A stretch of DNA of 64,000 nucleotides from assembly GCF_047495875.1 (NCBI RefSeq), contig NC_092459.1, positions 93,047,560-93,111,559 on the forward strand, in the 5' to 3' direction. Below the pieces are notes generated by a model, which searched no databases, was not told where the DNA came from, and saw nothing but the letters and a program-made list of their open reading frames with translations. The DNA is from Pithys albifrons albifrons (lineage: Eukaryota > Chordata > Aves > Passeriformes > Thamnophilidae). The number at the start of each line of letters is the position of its first letter. Position 1 is the first letter of the stretch. Positions 1-11,012 of the stretch are shown in pieces. A program made the translations under genes and the position numbers.

Positions 1-1083
1 AAACCATCCAGAAAGGTTTGAGCTAGTAAACTTGTTTTTAAAAATTGAAAACCAGACTGCTGAGGCAAAATTTGAGGTGCACATATCAAGCAAGAGAATA
101 GCACAAGTGCTGGTCAAAAAGACCAAAGCCCATGCTTGAAAATATACTTTCAGTGTATTTCCCTGAACTGGCCTGACAGAGAGAAATTTAAGCTAAACTG
201 ATCCCTATTGATTTCAGCAGGACTAGGGTCAGAGACCCTTCATACCACAGGCTCCAGCTCACCACAGAGCTCCAGGGTCCCCCAAAGTTAGGGCTGGCCT
301 CAGGTGTGTCTGCTCCAGAAGCATAGCTTCATGCATCCTCATTAAAGTCCCCTTTTCATCCATTTAATCTTTAACCTTCAGTTTTTCATTGAATTGTTAA
401 GCTTTACTTTTCAGATATGTATTCATGGACTGCCAGATCTAGAGAAAGAAGCTGGAAGACCAAGGAAAGTTCTAAATTCAGCATCAAAACTTTTCTGAAG
501 AGATATGTGCATGTGGTTGTAAAATAGTAATTACTGAGACTTCAGCATTGTTTCTTATCTTTCCGAAGATCTTTTATTCCAGTTTGTTATATTTAATATA
601 CATTAAGCCAGCAGTTTCTCCTCCTGCAGTTTGCTTGAGACTATTGTTAACAAATGCTTAACATACACAAAATTATTCCTCAGATGTCCGTGCCAAGTTT
701 GCAGACTGTGCATTAAGAAGTTTTCAAGTAAACTACTGGCAAGAAAATGCTGGATAAATTAAAAATGGGAAGAAAGATTAACTTCCCATATTTAGTTCAA
801 AAAATGGTGGAATAGATTTCATTCACATTTCCCAGGACACTACTGAAGAGAATGGTTTCATGATTGCTTAACCATAACTGTAGAGTTATGACATGAAAGA
901 CCTATAATCATCAGATTAAAGGGGTAACATTTAGGAAAAGTATGGGTTGAACCATCCTAGGATATATGGTCAGTTCTATGATGTGAAGTGGGATATGGAA
1001 AAAAATAACAAAATAATAACATACATTTTTAGTATCTTTCATCCACAAGAATTTCAAAATGCTTCCCAGACTAAACATGAAAG
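1..1083. other. Unique AT-rich sequence, no gene seen
   Basis: No exon, RNA gene or recent repeat is recognisable. The only structured trace is at about 198-238. There a stretch reading like 'ATTGATTTCAGCAGGACTAGGGTCAGA' in two halves resembles the 'CCATTGACTTCAGTGGGA...GATCAG' type tail common in old sauropsid interspersed repeats. It is too short and diverged to name. Confidence 0.6.
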
Positions 1084-1147
1084 TCCAGATTCCAATTTCT
1101 GCTCCCCTGGTGTAAATCCAAGGTGATTTGACTGAAGTTATTAGAGT
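1084..1147 (-). repeat. Possible ancient L3/CR1-like repeat tail
   Basis: Read on the minus strand, this stretch has an ACTTCAGTCAAATCACC block, then GGATTTACACCAGG, then GGAATCTGGAC. That order (ACTTCAGTGG, GATTTACACC, AGAATCTGGCC) is typical of very old amniote LINE tails of the L3 or CR1-like type. Similarity is partial, covers only about 60 bases and shows no target-site duplication. The family name is an inference. A 132-codon open frame on the minus strand (911-1309) runs across it and is considered fortuitous. Confidence 0.35.
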
Positions 1148-2451
1148 CAACTCTTCATTTACAAAATTGAATTTGAGATCAGAAGTTTGGCCCTGTTGTA
1201 GGCACACAGTAATGGCTTTCGTTTGTGCACTGGTCTCATTCAAACAGCTATAATTTGAAGCAAATTCATTTTCCAGCACTGGGAAAAGTAGAACTGATAA
1301 ATCTGGCACTCAAATACATAAAGCAAGAAAGAAGAAAAAGTGGTAATGCACATTTTTAGTGTTTATCCAGAGATGTAAATCAGTCAAGTATTCCTGTGAG
1401 TATAAAATATTATTGTTTTATTTCAGATCAGGAAAATGCTTCTCCAGGAAAACACTGAAGTAAAGCAATTGGAAGAGAAAGAAGAAATACACAGAAACAC
1501 ATTAAGTTAAACTACATAGATACTCTCTCTGTCCAGTTCACTCAAGAACTCTTTCTTGACAAGAAAATAAGCTCTGTTTTGGTGCAGTATCCCTCATTCT
1601 AAGCCACATCCTGATTCTTAGAGAAATGCATGAAAATCAAGTTTCCTTAGCTCTACAATCACTGACTATATTTTTATTGTGCTGTGAGAATTAGAAGCAA
1701 GAGATCCTTCCTGACTATCAATATTTTCCAACTGATCTGCAGGTTGTTAGGCTTTTTGGTTGGTTGGGTTTTGTTTGTTTGGATTTTTTATTTTTAAAGC
1801 CTAAGCCTATCTGGACGTATCTCACACTTGCTGAAGCTCACTACAGTTTCTCTGGTAATTCCACTGTAGCTTAGACAGTGATCTTCTATGACCATAGAGC
1901 TGATGTGGATTGGTTTAGGCTTCTTCATGAGAAGAAAGCTGCTAGACCATTTCTGCTCACCCTGCAAAAATGCTCGCTCAACCTATTTTCCAGGTCAAAG
2001 AACAAGGGTCAATCATTTTTCACAGAAAGAAACATCTCTACTTTTGTCTGCTTTTGCACAAAATTCTACCCTTCCTAATTCAACTGTATGTCAGCAAAAA
2101 ACCTAAAACTTCCCAGGAGAGTATTTATCTGATCTCAGGTCAGTAAGAGTGGCTTTAGAACTTAAACTGCTGGTATGTAAAGAGCAACAAACCCTGCTGT
2201 TTATTTGAGCAGTAGGGTCAGAAAGCAAGTTTGAACCTAGAGGAAAAAGCTATAAAAAGTTCTCTTTGAATGATGAGCATTAAACTATTTGCTGTTATTT
2301 AAATAAACAGGATTTGCACACACCATTGATCAGGATTGAAAAAATTTTTCTTGTATTTCTGGGCTACTGATTTCAGACAACCAAGGGTCACCATCAGCTC
2401 AAGTCACATTTAATAACTGAGTTTGCTAGTTCTTGGTCTTCTGCAATTCAT
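1148..2451. other. Unique sequence with a T/G-rich tract
   Basis: No gene was recognised. The notable composition is a T/G-rich tract at about 1742-1796, with repeated TTGG and TTTG words followed by T runs. Such tracts are common low-complexity sequence in avian introns and spacers. Two short overlapping open frames (1878-2106, plus strand) have no recognisable product. Confidence 0.6.
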
Positions 2452-2545
2452 TAAAAAACAAAGCAAAACACCAAAACACAAAACCCCCCCCAAACAAAAA
2501 TCCCAAACAAAATAAAGGAAAAAAACCAAATACAACAACAAAATG
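2452..2545. repeat. A/C-rich low-complexity tract
   Basis: About 95 bases consist almost entirely of A and C on the plus strand, with words such as CAAAAC, ACCAAA and AACAAC and one run of 8 C near 2484. Similar A/C tracts recur near 27555, 61150 and 63528. This is simple low-complexity sequence. It creates an artificial hydrophobic 75-codon frame on the opposite strand (2410-2637) rich in Leu, Phe and Cys. Confidence 0.85.
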
Positions 2546-5500
2546 ATACAGCAAATGAATAACACTACCAGTCTAAATTTCCATAGCCTAAGATTTAAAT
2601 TAGTCAGAGTTAAAAGGGAGACAAGATTAACTGACACAAGCCCTTTAAAGGTTTTTCACATCTGATGTAAAAATCTTCATCTAATTACTATACAGGGAGC
2701 AATTCTCCAGCTGCATTATTATGTAACTAAGTCCTGAAACAGAGACTGAGAATTTAAGAAAAATGCTGTGATTTATATATTTCATTGGGACTGTCATTGG
2801 CTGTAATTGGGACTGCTAAAATTGGGCAAAATTTGTCCTTTGTGGTGATTTTGTAATGACTAATGTTAATTAAGATACAATTTCTTTATACTGACTTAGG
2901 AAGGTCTATTATAGCCTGTCTATTAAATACATGCTTGCCAACTAAAACCACACAGAAATACAGAGGAATGAGGTTTTCAAGAAAGCCTCTCTCTCTCTGG
3001 GCCTTGTGTTCTTTTCTGTCTGGATCAAATACAGAGTCTCAGGGTGTATTCTATTTGAAGAAATAAAATTCTTTAATAGTCTGTTGGGCAGTAACCTTGC
3101 CTCACCTCTCAGCATAGCAATTATTTACTTGAGCAGGGACCACTGCCTGAGCATCTCTAATCACCCAAGGACAGGGAACCAATTTTAACTTCTACCATTC
3201 TCTCACCAGGTTTGCACCTACGTTGACTCTGTCATTGGTCTCTACCAGCGCTCAGGACACAAGGGGCACACGGCAGCCCTAGGGAAGGATCAGGGGAAGG
3301 CACAGCCAAACTGTGACTCTGATAACCAGCCACAACCGTCTGGATGCTGCCGGCTCACAGCTTGGCTCCAATCCTTCAATCCTGATTAAGGCTAAAAGCA
3401 AGATACTTTGCAAAACCAGCCTTCCATTTCTGGGGAAAAAAAAAAAAAACTAAACAAATATCCACTTCCACTTGCTCTGTGCAGAAATACAGGACTTTCC
3501 ATATACTGTGTGTCCATAAAAACACAGGTTTGCAACAAGAAAGATTTGAATTATACAGTTTGTGGGTTTTTTTCTTCCTTCTCAAATCAAAACAGTTAAC
3601 ACTAGAGACTGGTACGTTCTGATTTGTAAGGTAAACATCCTGAGCTCCCACTAGCTTCAATTACTTACTCCGCTCAAGCCAGACCTTCCCCTATTGCAGG
3701 GCTGGGAACTGCTCTGAGCTCAAAGTCCAGAGAATTTTCAGAATGTATTAAAAAAAAAACCCTCACTGCTCTCCTTTTCACTTCTGCAACAAATACAAAA
3801 GGTGGATTTTTAGTTCAACTACTTTTAAACAGATCAAAGATGCCAAGACCTGAGTGTGAACGGCAATGTTACACTGACAGAATGGGATCTGGATAGAAAC
3901 AGCTCCTCTCCTATACCTAAAAAGTGCACACTTTCAGCATATCCAAAAGGAAACATGCACCTCATGCATTTGCTTCCTTCCCTGGCACAGGTCATCATCA
4001 TAAATAACAAAATCAAACAAGACATTCTAGCACTTCCCTAATGTTCTCCACTTGTCTTTGCCATGTGCACCATACATTCCGCAGCATCCCTGTGGTAACA
4101 GCATCAAAAGATACCAATGCACTCCCATCATCAAACTCTTCTGTGCATTTCTCAAGTACCTGAGCTATTTGTACAAAACAAAGAAAAATTCAGTTGTTAT
4201 GCCCCCTGCCTTTAACTGGATATAGAAGCAACCTATGGATAAAAGGTGTGCTTGATGTCAGCCCATATCACCTTGAAGCAGGATATTAACTTAAAAATGA
4301 AAGAGAAGCATAAAAAAGAGTGAAAAGATATGTGGATCTATATAGCTTGTAAAAGCCTATGGAAAGTTAATTAATTCATTAACACTCAGGACCTGAAGGG
4401 CTGCTTTGAAATTAACCCAGAACTTGAAAAATCTGAAGCTTCATCCCCACCTTAAATCAGCTGATGTTTGTTATTTTATCCTTCTAACAGCTGTAGACTC
4501 TCAGGGCTGTAACCCAAATAAGATTTTCAAAACAGATTGTTTGTAGGTTACTATGGAAAATTAGGGACTCTGGTAGAGCAGAGAAGCTGAAGTACCCAGT
4601 TTTGTATTTATAGTCTCATACTTCAGGGAGTGAAGCTGCCTGTCTAATTTGCCCTTCATAACACAACCACTTGCCTGTTGCAAGTTCTGATTCGCATTTG
4701 AACAATATTTGAGGCAGCCAGATGTAAGAATTACTAAAACTACACAAATTACTTAATCAGTAGGGTATCGAACAAAACACTGAGTGCTCTTTGGCATAAG
4801 AGCCAGCAATACATTTTCCATGCAATACTCTAAAGAGCTGAAGCTGAAATCTAGTGCATGAAGTCAGGAAAATGGTCTTAAAGTGATCTGTTAGCTATAC
4901 TAAGCACATGTTTTTACAACTGCATGTTTGGAAAATCAGAGAAGTACCCCACCAGTATGTAAATATGCATTATCCGTTTATAAATATGCTCCCTTACTTG
5001 TGCTACAGTCTTATTCAAATGGGAATTTCCTTTGTTTTTATAGTGCATGAGTCTTAACAAATTCCTTGAAAAAGTAAGTTTTTTGTGTCTGGTGAGCTGA
5101 TCTTCAAGGACCAAACACAATTTTTGTAAGGAGAGAGAAAGGAATATATTTCTATGATTAGTTATGACAGAACTGGTCAGGTTAACACCACCTATATGCC
5201 AGTTTTGCATCTGGAGCATTGGAAGACTATGCAGCACCATTCTGCACAAGGATTAGGAGCAGGTGGCACAGAAGCCCAGCATTGGGATGCTGGAAGCATC
5301 AGTTTGCCCATGGCTGTTTTCTCATTCAACACTACCTTAGAAGGGACTGTAATGACGTTTATCCATGTGCAAACACTGCATGTATTTCCCCGTGACAAAT
5401 GGTGTTGAATTTGCCCATTGCAATGGCTAAGAAGGTCTAGATATTTGACCAGAGCTTTGTCATGGTCTTTCTTCTCATGTCAGACTTGCTCGTAATGCTT

Positions 5501-7705
5501 TATTTCAGAAATAACATGTTGCAAGAAGAGTACCACTCTGTAACTCAGGCCCATTAATGGCTGAAATATTTCTGATATCATTAGCAAAGGAGCCATCAGT
5601 GTTTTCTTCTTCAATATAAATCTTGCGCTGTGAAAGCCTACTGCTCCTCCTCATCTCCTCTGTCCTCTGGTTTTCTCCTGACAAAACCAGTGACATGACA
5701 GTTCTTAAATAAATCAGCCCCTGGTTGTGTTTTATGATGTCATGGTGAGCACAGGCCTGACCCTTCGTAATCAGCATCTCAGCACACCGGGAAGCTTCCT
5801 GCTTTAGCCACTCTAGCAGCCAAGCAAACTTGCCTACACTGCAGAAATTATGTGAATTACCTCACCTCTGTGTATCGTAATAACCCTTACCACACATTAT
5901 GCCAAATGTTCAGCACCGAACTCCAAGGAGCCAAAATGCAGACAAACCCCCAATAATATCTAAAACAGAGTTCAAGTGAAGCTGGGTCCATGCCAGGCTG
6001 CGGAGATCATTCTTCATGTCAGCCTCAGATCTGACCCTTGTGCATATGAACTAACGAAAGGGGCAGGGAATAAAAGAGTATTTGAGTTATTCTCACAGAG
6101 CAGGTACTTAATAATATCCACATTTCCAGCATTTGAACATTATGCTTTTATTAAGCAAAAAACGACTCCCACCAAATATCCCTCAGTTGCAGTAAAGGCT
6201 GTGAGCATGATTTTATTTCAGCCTGTGAACAAAGCCATATGGATTTCATCTGAGGGATTTGGGGGTTTTGATTCTTATAAAAGTCATGATGTCAAACAAA
6301 ACTTCAGATCAGTCCCAAAACATATGCAGTGTGACAGCCAACAATGAAAACTACACAATGACATTCTTCGGCCCAACAACATCTTCAGGCTCAGCAAGGA
6401 ATCAAGCACAAATGTAGATGGGCTTCAGCTTTCCAAATCTAAACGAAGGGCAGAGTCTGACACTTGAATTATGCCAGCCCACCGCTGGGGATGCATTTTG
6501 GCAAACATGGTTCTCATGGCCACAAGCCATCCTTGAACTTCTTAGAAGATTAAGTATTCTAAAGAAACGGCAGTCCCATGCCCCTCGCCACACAGCCTTC
6601 CCTGCTTTTGAATAGACCTCCATTCATCTCCTCAGCTGTAACCTGGAACAGGAATTTTATAATGCCCACGGTCTTTACACGCTGCACAGCTCAAAGTACA
6701 GAGATGTTAGCAGGGATACTCCTTGGAGGGTTTAGGCTCATAATCAGTCAGCATCTCCAGTGCTTTCCAGTTGCTTCTTTGACATTAATCCAGAAGAAAA
6801 AGAGGCCTATTCCAAAAATACATGTCAGATTATTCAAAAGCCAGGCCTCAAGGACCTGTGAGAAATTTCTGTTAAGCTGTGTCTAGAGCCGGTGTGAGGG
6901 GAAATGGTAAAGCAAAATACGACATCAAAAGAACTTCTAATCATAGCAAAGTAACTACCTATTTTTGCATCTTGAGAGGTTGCTTAGAAACATAGCAACA
7001 CATGTAGGGTTATTATGCATTCAAAATAAAATTCAGGATTTGAAACAAGACCTAGGTTTATTGGCTATGTGCTCTCCTATTTAGCCCAGCCAAAAAGACA
7101 AAAAAAGGCCTGTTAACTTTTATTGCCAAAAAAATTACTAAAACATTTATAACAGCTGGTCATACTACTGAACAACCCACTCAATTAATCAGCTAACTAC
7201 CGTATGTTTGAAAGAGACAACACAAGTTTCCATTCCTAATAAAGTGCAAAATATTGATTAGTCTGGGACAAAACATGAATAAATTACTAATGCTCATAAT
7301 TAGGCTTTGCAGTTTCCAAAAATTCTAGATGCTTCCCACACATCATTTATTAATATTTTTTCTTTCATTTCTCTTTGCTTTTAGCCTGGTTTTTTTAGAA
7401 CGATGGCCAAAAGAAACAAAATATTTCCTTATAGTTCCCTCTCTCACTTCCTGCTTATGAAAGAATTTTCACTCATGGCCTCTTGCACTTCTTGGAATCA
7501 AATTTCTTCCAGAAATCTGTAGCTCGAATGCAGGATTTTAATTATGAGTATTATTACAATCTCCCTTTCACTCCCCCATCCCACATTCCTTCTTCTCTGT
7601 CCTAATGGCTGGTCCCTCCCAAACCAGCTGTTAGAGGCAAACCTACAAATTTACTGCTTGCTTCCTTACTATAATGCCCTCTCAACACTGCTTTATGAGT
7701 TCTTG
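2546..7705. other. About 5 kb of unique sequence, no gene seen
   Basis: I see no exon, RNA gene or recent transposon here. Minor items are a 14-base A run at 3436-3449 and a modestly GC-richer patch at 3190-3365. Open frames up to 123 codons (plus strand, 5976-6347) and 111 codons (minus strand, 4914-5249) show no family signature, plausible domain or splice-flanked structure. I treat them as chance frames. Confidence 0.6.
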
Positions 7706-7751
7706 TCTCTCTCTCTCTCTCAAAAAAAAAAAAAAAAAAAAAAAGAAAAAA
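7706..7751. repeat. (TC)8 microsatellite joined to a long A run
   Basis: Eight TC dinucleotides (7706-7721) pass directly into 23 A residues, one G and six more A (7722-7751). No retrotransposed gene body or target-site duplication is evident beside the A run, so it reads as a compound microsatellite, not a processed-pseudogene tail. Read on the minus strand it makes the poly-Phe stretch of a spurious 129-codon frame (7602-7991). Length is likely polymorphic and prone to sequencing error. Confidence 0.9.
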
Positions 7752-10062
7752 GGTGCCTCTGAAATTTGTGACAACGCTCTTCCATAAGGTCTGTTTTTTT
7801 GGTACACTTTGTAGGCTGTGAAAGGTTCCATCTGTCCCCAAATACTGGAGTGCCACAACATGTAGCAGTGGCTTCCCCCAATACAAGAAGTACAAGGGCT
7901 CAGGGATCTCTGTGCTCACTGTAGGCTTAGCCAGGCTGCAGCTTGGGATGCTGCAGCCACCAGCAAAGGCCATGTGGGTGACACAACACACGTGGATCCT
8001 CTGGGCATGGATGATGTCACTAATGCCGATAGCAAAAAGGTAATTCTATAATTGATTTCCAGAACTGCCCATAGAAGTTGAAAGAGATTTCATGGTTGAG
8101 TGTGAGTTTCCCAAACGATGGAGATGTTCAAAGAATTAGGGAGGGGGAATTCCTTACAAGGACAATGGAGTGCTGCTTCCAGAGGCATTGCAAATGAAGC
8201 TATCAAAACCATCTGAGAACTGTCTTCAGATTGAACTTCTTGCCAAGGAAGGGCTCAGATAACACTGTCTATTTGAGAAAATATTCCAGGCAATATCCCA
8301 TCACATTTTAAGTTAAAACTATAGATTTTATTTTTTTGATAGTGTCGACAACAGATGTATTTTAGCTAACAGAACCATTCAGGATGGAAATGAAGGAGAC
8401 CACAGGCACAATGTTTACTCAGTTTCTAGTAGTGCATAGGAACAAATCTATCTCTTGTGATTATGTAATTGTCTGGGCTTTTTTTTCCATAGCATGAGAG
8501 TGTATGTGAACTGATAACTATATTTAGATGTATACACATATAAAAAATAAGTATATGTTTTTATATGTGCCTTTGGAGGACACCATTCCAAAATAAATCT
8601 GAGAATGACAGTAACACAGAATTCACTCTCAGCTGCACTCCATGGAAGGCTCATAAGGACTGAATACAGAATTTTTTCATCTGGCACTTTGTAAGTACAA
8701 CACATAAATTCAATTCCTTAGGAAGACTCTACAGATCTGGAATTAACAAACTGAATACATTCAGTCATACAAAAGTTTTTGTGAACCTCCCACGCCTATT
8801 TTGGAGTTATTTTCCTGTTCATCATATCCTTTGCAAGAATGTCAGTCCTGATAACTTAAAAGCTTGAGGTTAGATTGAGGAAGAGTGATAAAAATATTAG
8901 GTGCCTTGCACAAGAAATTTACATAAAACTTGTACTCAATATGTAAAAACAAAGTGATTTCTGATAGTCCAGATCTTAATAAAGGTATATGCTTCTCAGA
9001 ATAATGTCTTGACCAAACCTCTTCCATGTTCTTTGTTTCAGCAGTTAGAAGGTGCCATTTCACATGCATTTAACAAATGAATAATCCTAGAACCCAGTAT
9101 TATTTTTAGACTATTCTAGTACTGCATTAGTTTCACAGACAGGACAGAGAGAGAAGTAAACAAAGTACATATATTAATACTGTTTGAATTCAGGTGTTTG
9201 AATTTTCCAGTGTCTAAACATTAGGAGGGGAAGAAAAATTATTTAGTTAGCTTTGGGAGAATTTTCTGTATGCTCCCAAAGAAAATTATTCTCTGTAAAT
9301 ATCCATAGAACATGTATCTTGGGCCAGTAGCAGGAGTCGGCTTAATAAATAAATTGAGTTGAATGCACAGGAAGCAGAGAAGCAGATACACTTTATAAAC
9401 ACATAAATCATCCAGTTAACAAGCAAAATAGAGTTACAATCAATCACAAACTTTGGATAAGCAAATTCAGAGTAGCAAGTACAAAACTGTATGTGCTGTT
9501 CGCAGATCAAATATGTTTGCAAACCTCACAGACTCAAGAATTACAAATGTCAAAAGTAGGATTATATAGAAACTGTTCAAGAGCCAAGAAAAAGAGCTCA
9601 TTAAATAAGCATTTTGCTGTGATTATTATGACCAACTTTAGCAGAGAGATGCTTTATGATGGTGATTGTACTCTCAAGAGAAAGTTTTCTAGAAGATTTT
9701 GTCAGATTGCCTGGTATCATTGGGCACACTTTTGAGCATAGAATCCCTTTTAAAAGGTAAGAAAAAATGTCAGGGGTAAATACAGCTTGGAAATAATTGC
9801 TCCGAGCTTCACTTCCTTATGTTGCTCACTTGAAGAAAGGCTGCACAATCAGAAAATTATCCTTTTTGTCATCTACACACAAATTATTTCTCCCTATAAG
9901 GCTGACCAGTCCTATGTGTTCAGCCCATCACAGAGCTACAACAGGCTACTACTGCTTTAAGGGCAGAGATGGTGAGAGAGCAGCTCAGCATTTTAAATGT
10001 CTAGAAAGATTTTCTGTGAGCAACTATCCTTCAAGTTTTCATTTTGAGTAATTTTGTTCCCT
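7752..10062. other. Unique AT-rich sequence, no gene seen
   Basis: No coding region or RNA gene was recognised. A stretch near 8040-8165 faintly recalls the CR1 wording 'GGAGATGTTCAAAGAATT'. The match is too short to call a further CR1 copy. The rest is unremarkable AT-rich sequence. Confidence 0.55.
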
Positions 10063-10196
10063 GAAAGTTTCAAGGCCAGTGTGGATGGAGCTTTGAGCTA
10101 GCTGTCTAGTAGAAGGTGTCCCTGCCCATGGCAGGGAGGTTGGAACCAGGTGATCTTTAAGGTCCCTTTCAATCAAACCATTCTATCATTCGACAA
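10063..10196 (+). mobile_element. CR1 LINE, short 3'-end fragment
   Basis: The order of words is the 3' untranslated end of avian CR1: a TCAAGGCCAG block, GGAGCTTTGAGC, CTAGTAGAAGGTGTCCCTGC, CCATGGCAGGGAGGTTGGAAC, GATCTTTAAGGTCCCTTTCAA and a final CCATTCTATCATTC. Orientation is plus. Only about 130 bases remain, consistent with the extreme 5' truncation usual for CR1. The terminal repeat is mutated (ATTCTATCATTC instead of ATTCTATGATTCT) and substitutions are scattered, so the copy is old and inactive. A larger CR1 in opposite orientation starts about 180 bases downstream. Confidence 0.93.
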
Positions 10197-10374
10197 TGAA
10201 TCAACTTCAGCCCAGAGAGCCAAAGTGCTATCCAGCCTGGCCAAGTAAAGCCAGGTCACCTAAGAAAATCTTGAGGCATTCTTGATCAAAGCTAAATTGA
10301 AGAACCATTATGAGATGAGACTAATATCTCTGTTGATGAAAAGTAATGGAATTTGCCCTACCTGACTGCTATTT

Positions 10375-11012
10375 AGAATCATAGAATCATAGAATATCCT
10401 GAGTTGGAAGGGATCCACAAGGATCATGGAGTCAAATTCCTGGCTCTGCACAGGAAAACCCCCAAAATCACACCATGTACCTGAAAGCATTGTCCAAATG
10501 CATCTTGAACTCTGTCAGGTTTGGTGACCACTTCCCTGGGGAGCCTGTTCCAGTGCCCAATCACTCTCTGGGTGAAGAACCTTTTCCTAATATCTAACCC
10601 AAATCTCCCCTGACACAACATCATGAGATTCCCTCCAGCTCTGTTGCTAGTCACCAGAGCAAAGAGATCAGTGCCTGCCCCTCTGCTTCTCCTCATGAGG
10701 AAGCTATAGACTGCTATAAGGTCTCACATTAGTCTCTTCTTCTCCAAGCTGAACAAGCCAAGTGACCTTGGCCACTCTTTGTGTGGCTTCCCTTCTAGAT
10801 CATTCATCATCTTCACAGCCCTCCTTTAGACACTCTTTAATACCTTAATCTCTTTCTTATATTGCAGTGGCCAAAACTGCACACAATATTCAAGGTGAGG
10901 CCACACCAGTGCAGAGCAGAGTGGGACAATCCCCTCCCTGGAGCAGCTGGTGACGTTGTGCCTGATGCACCCAAGGACCCAGCTGGCCCTCCTGGCTGCC
11001 AGGGCACACTGC
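10375..11012 (-). mobile_element. CR1 LINE fragment with end of ORF2, minus strand
   Basis: The plus strand opens with AGAATCATAGAATCATAGAA, the complement of the CR1 3' terminus, followed by GAGTTGGAAGGGATCCACAA and onward through known CR1 wording to CTGGCTGCCAGGGCACACTG. About 640 bases survive, covering the 3' UTR and the C-terminal part of the reverse-transcriptase ORF. Minus-strand translation gives recognisable CR1 pieces: 'CALAARRASWVLGCIRHNV', 'SREGIVPLCSALVWPHLEYC' and 'FGLDIRKRFFTQRVIGHWNR'. These sit in different frames with stops, so the ORF is broken by indels and the copy is dead. Similarity stops abruptly at about 11012, the 5' truncation point. Confidence 0.96.

Noticed and set aside
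911..1309. 132-codon minus-strand frame with hydrophobic segments
   Set aside because: It passes through a likely old repeat tail, has no recognised family signature, and its hydrophobicity follows from A/T-rich codons.
7602..7991. 129-codon minus-strand frame with a run of Phe
   Set aside because: The Phe run and Arg/Glu run are the translated A run and TC microsatellite. The remainder resembles nothing known.
8040..8170. Possible further CR1 fragment
   Set aside because: Only a few words resemble CR1, in uncertain order, and no terminal repeat is present.
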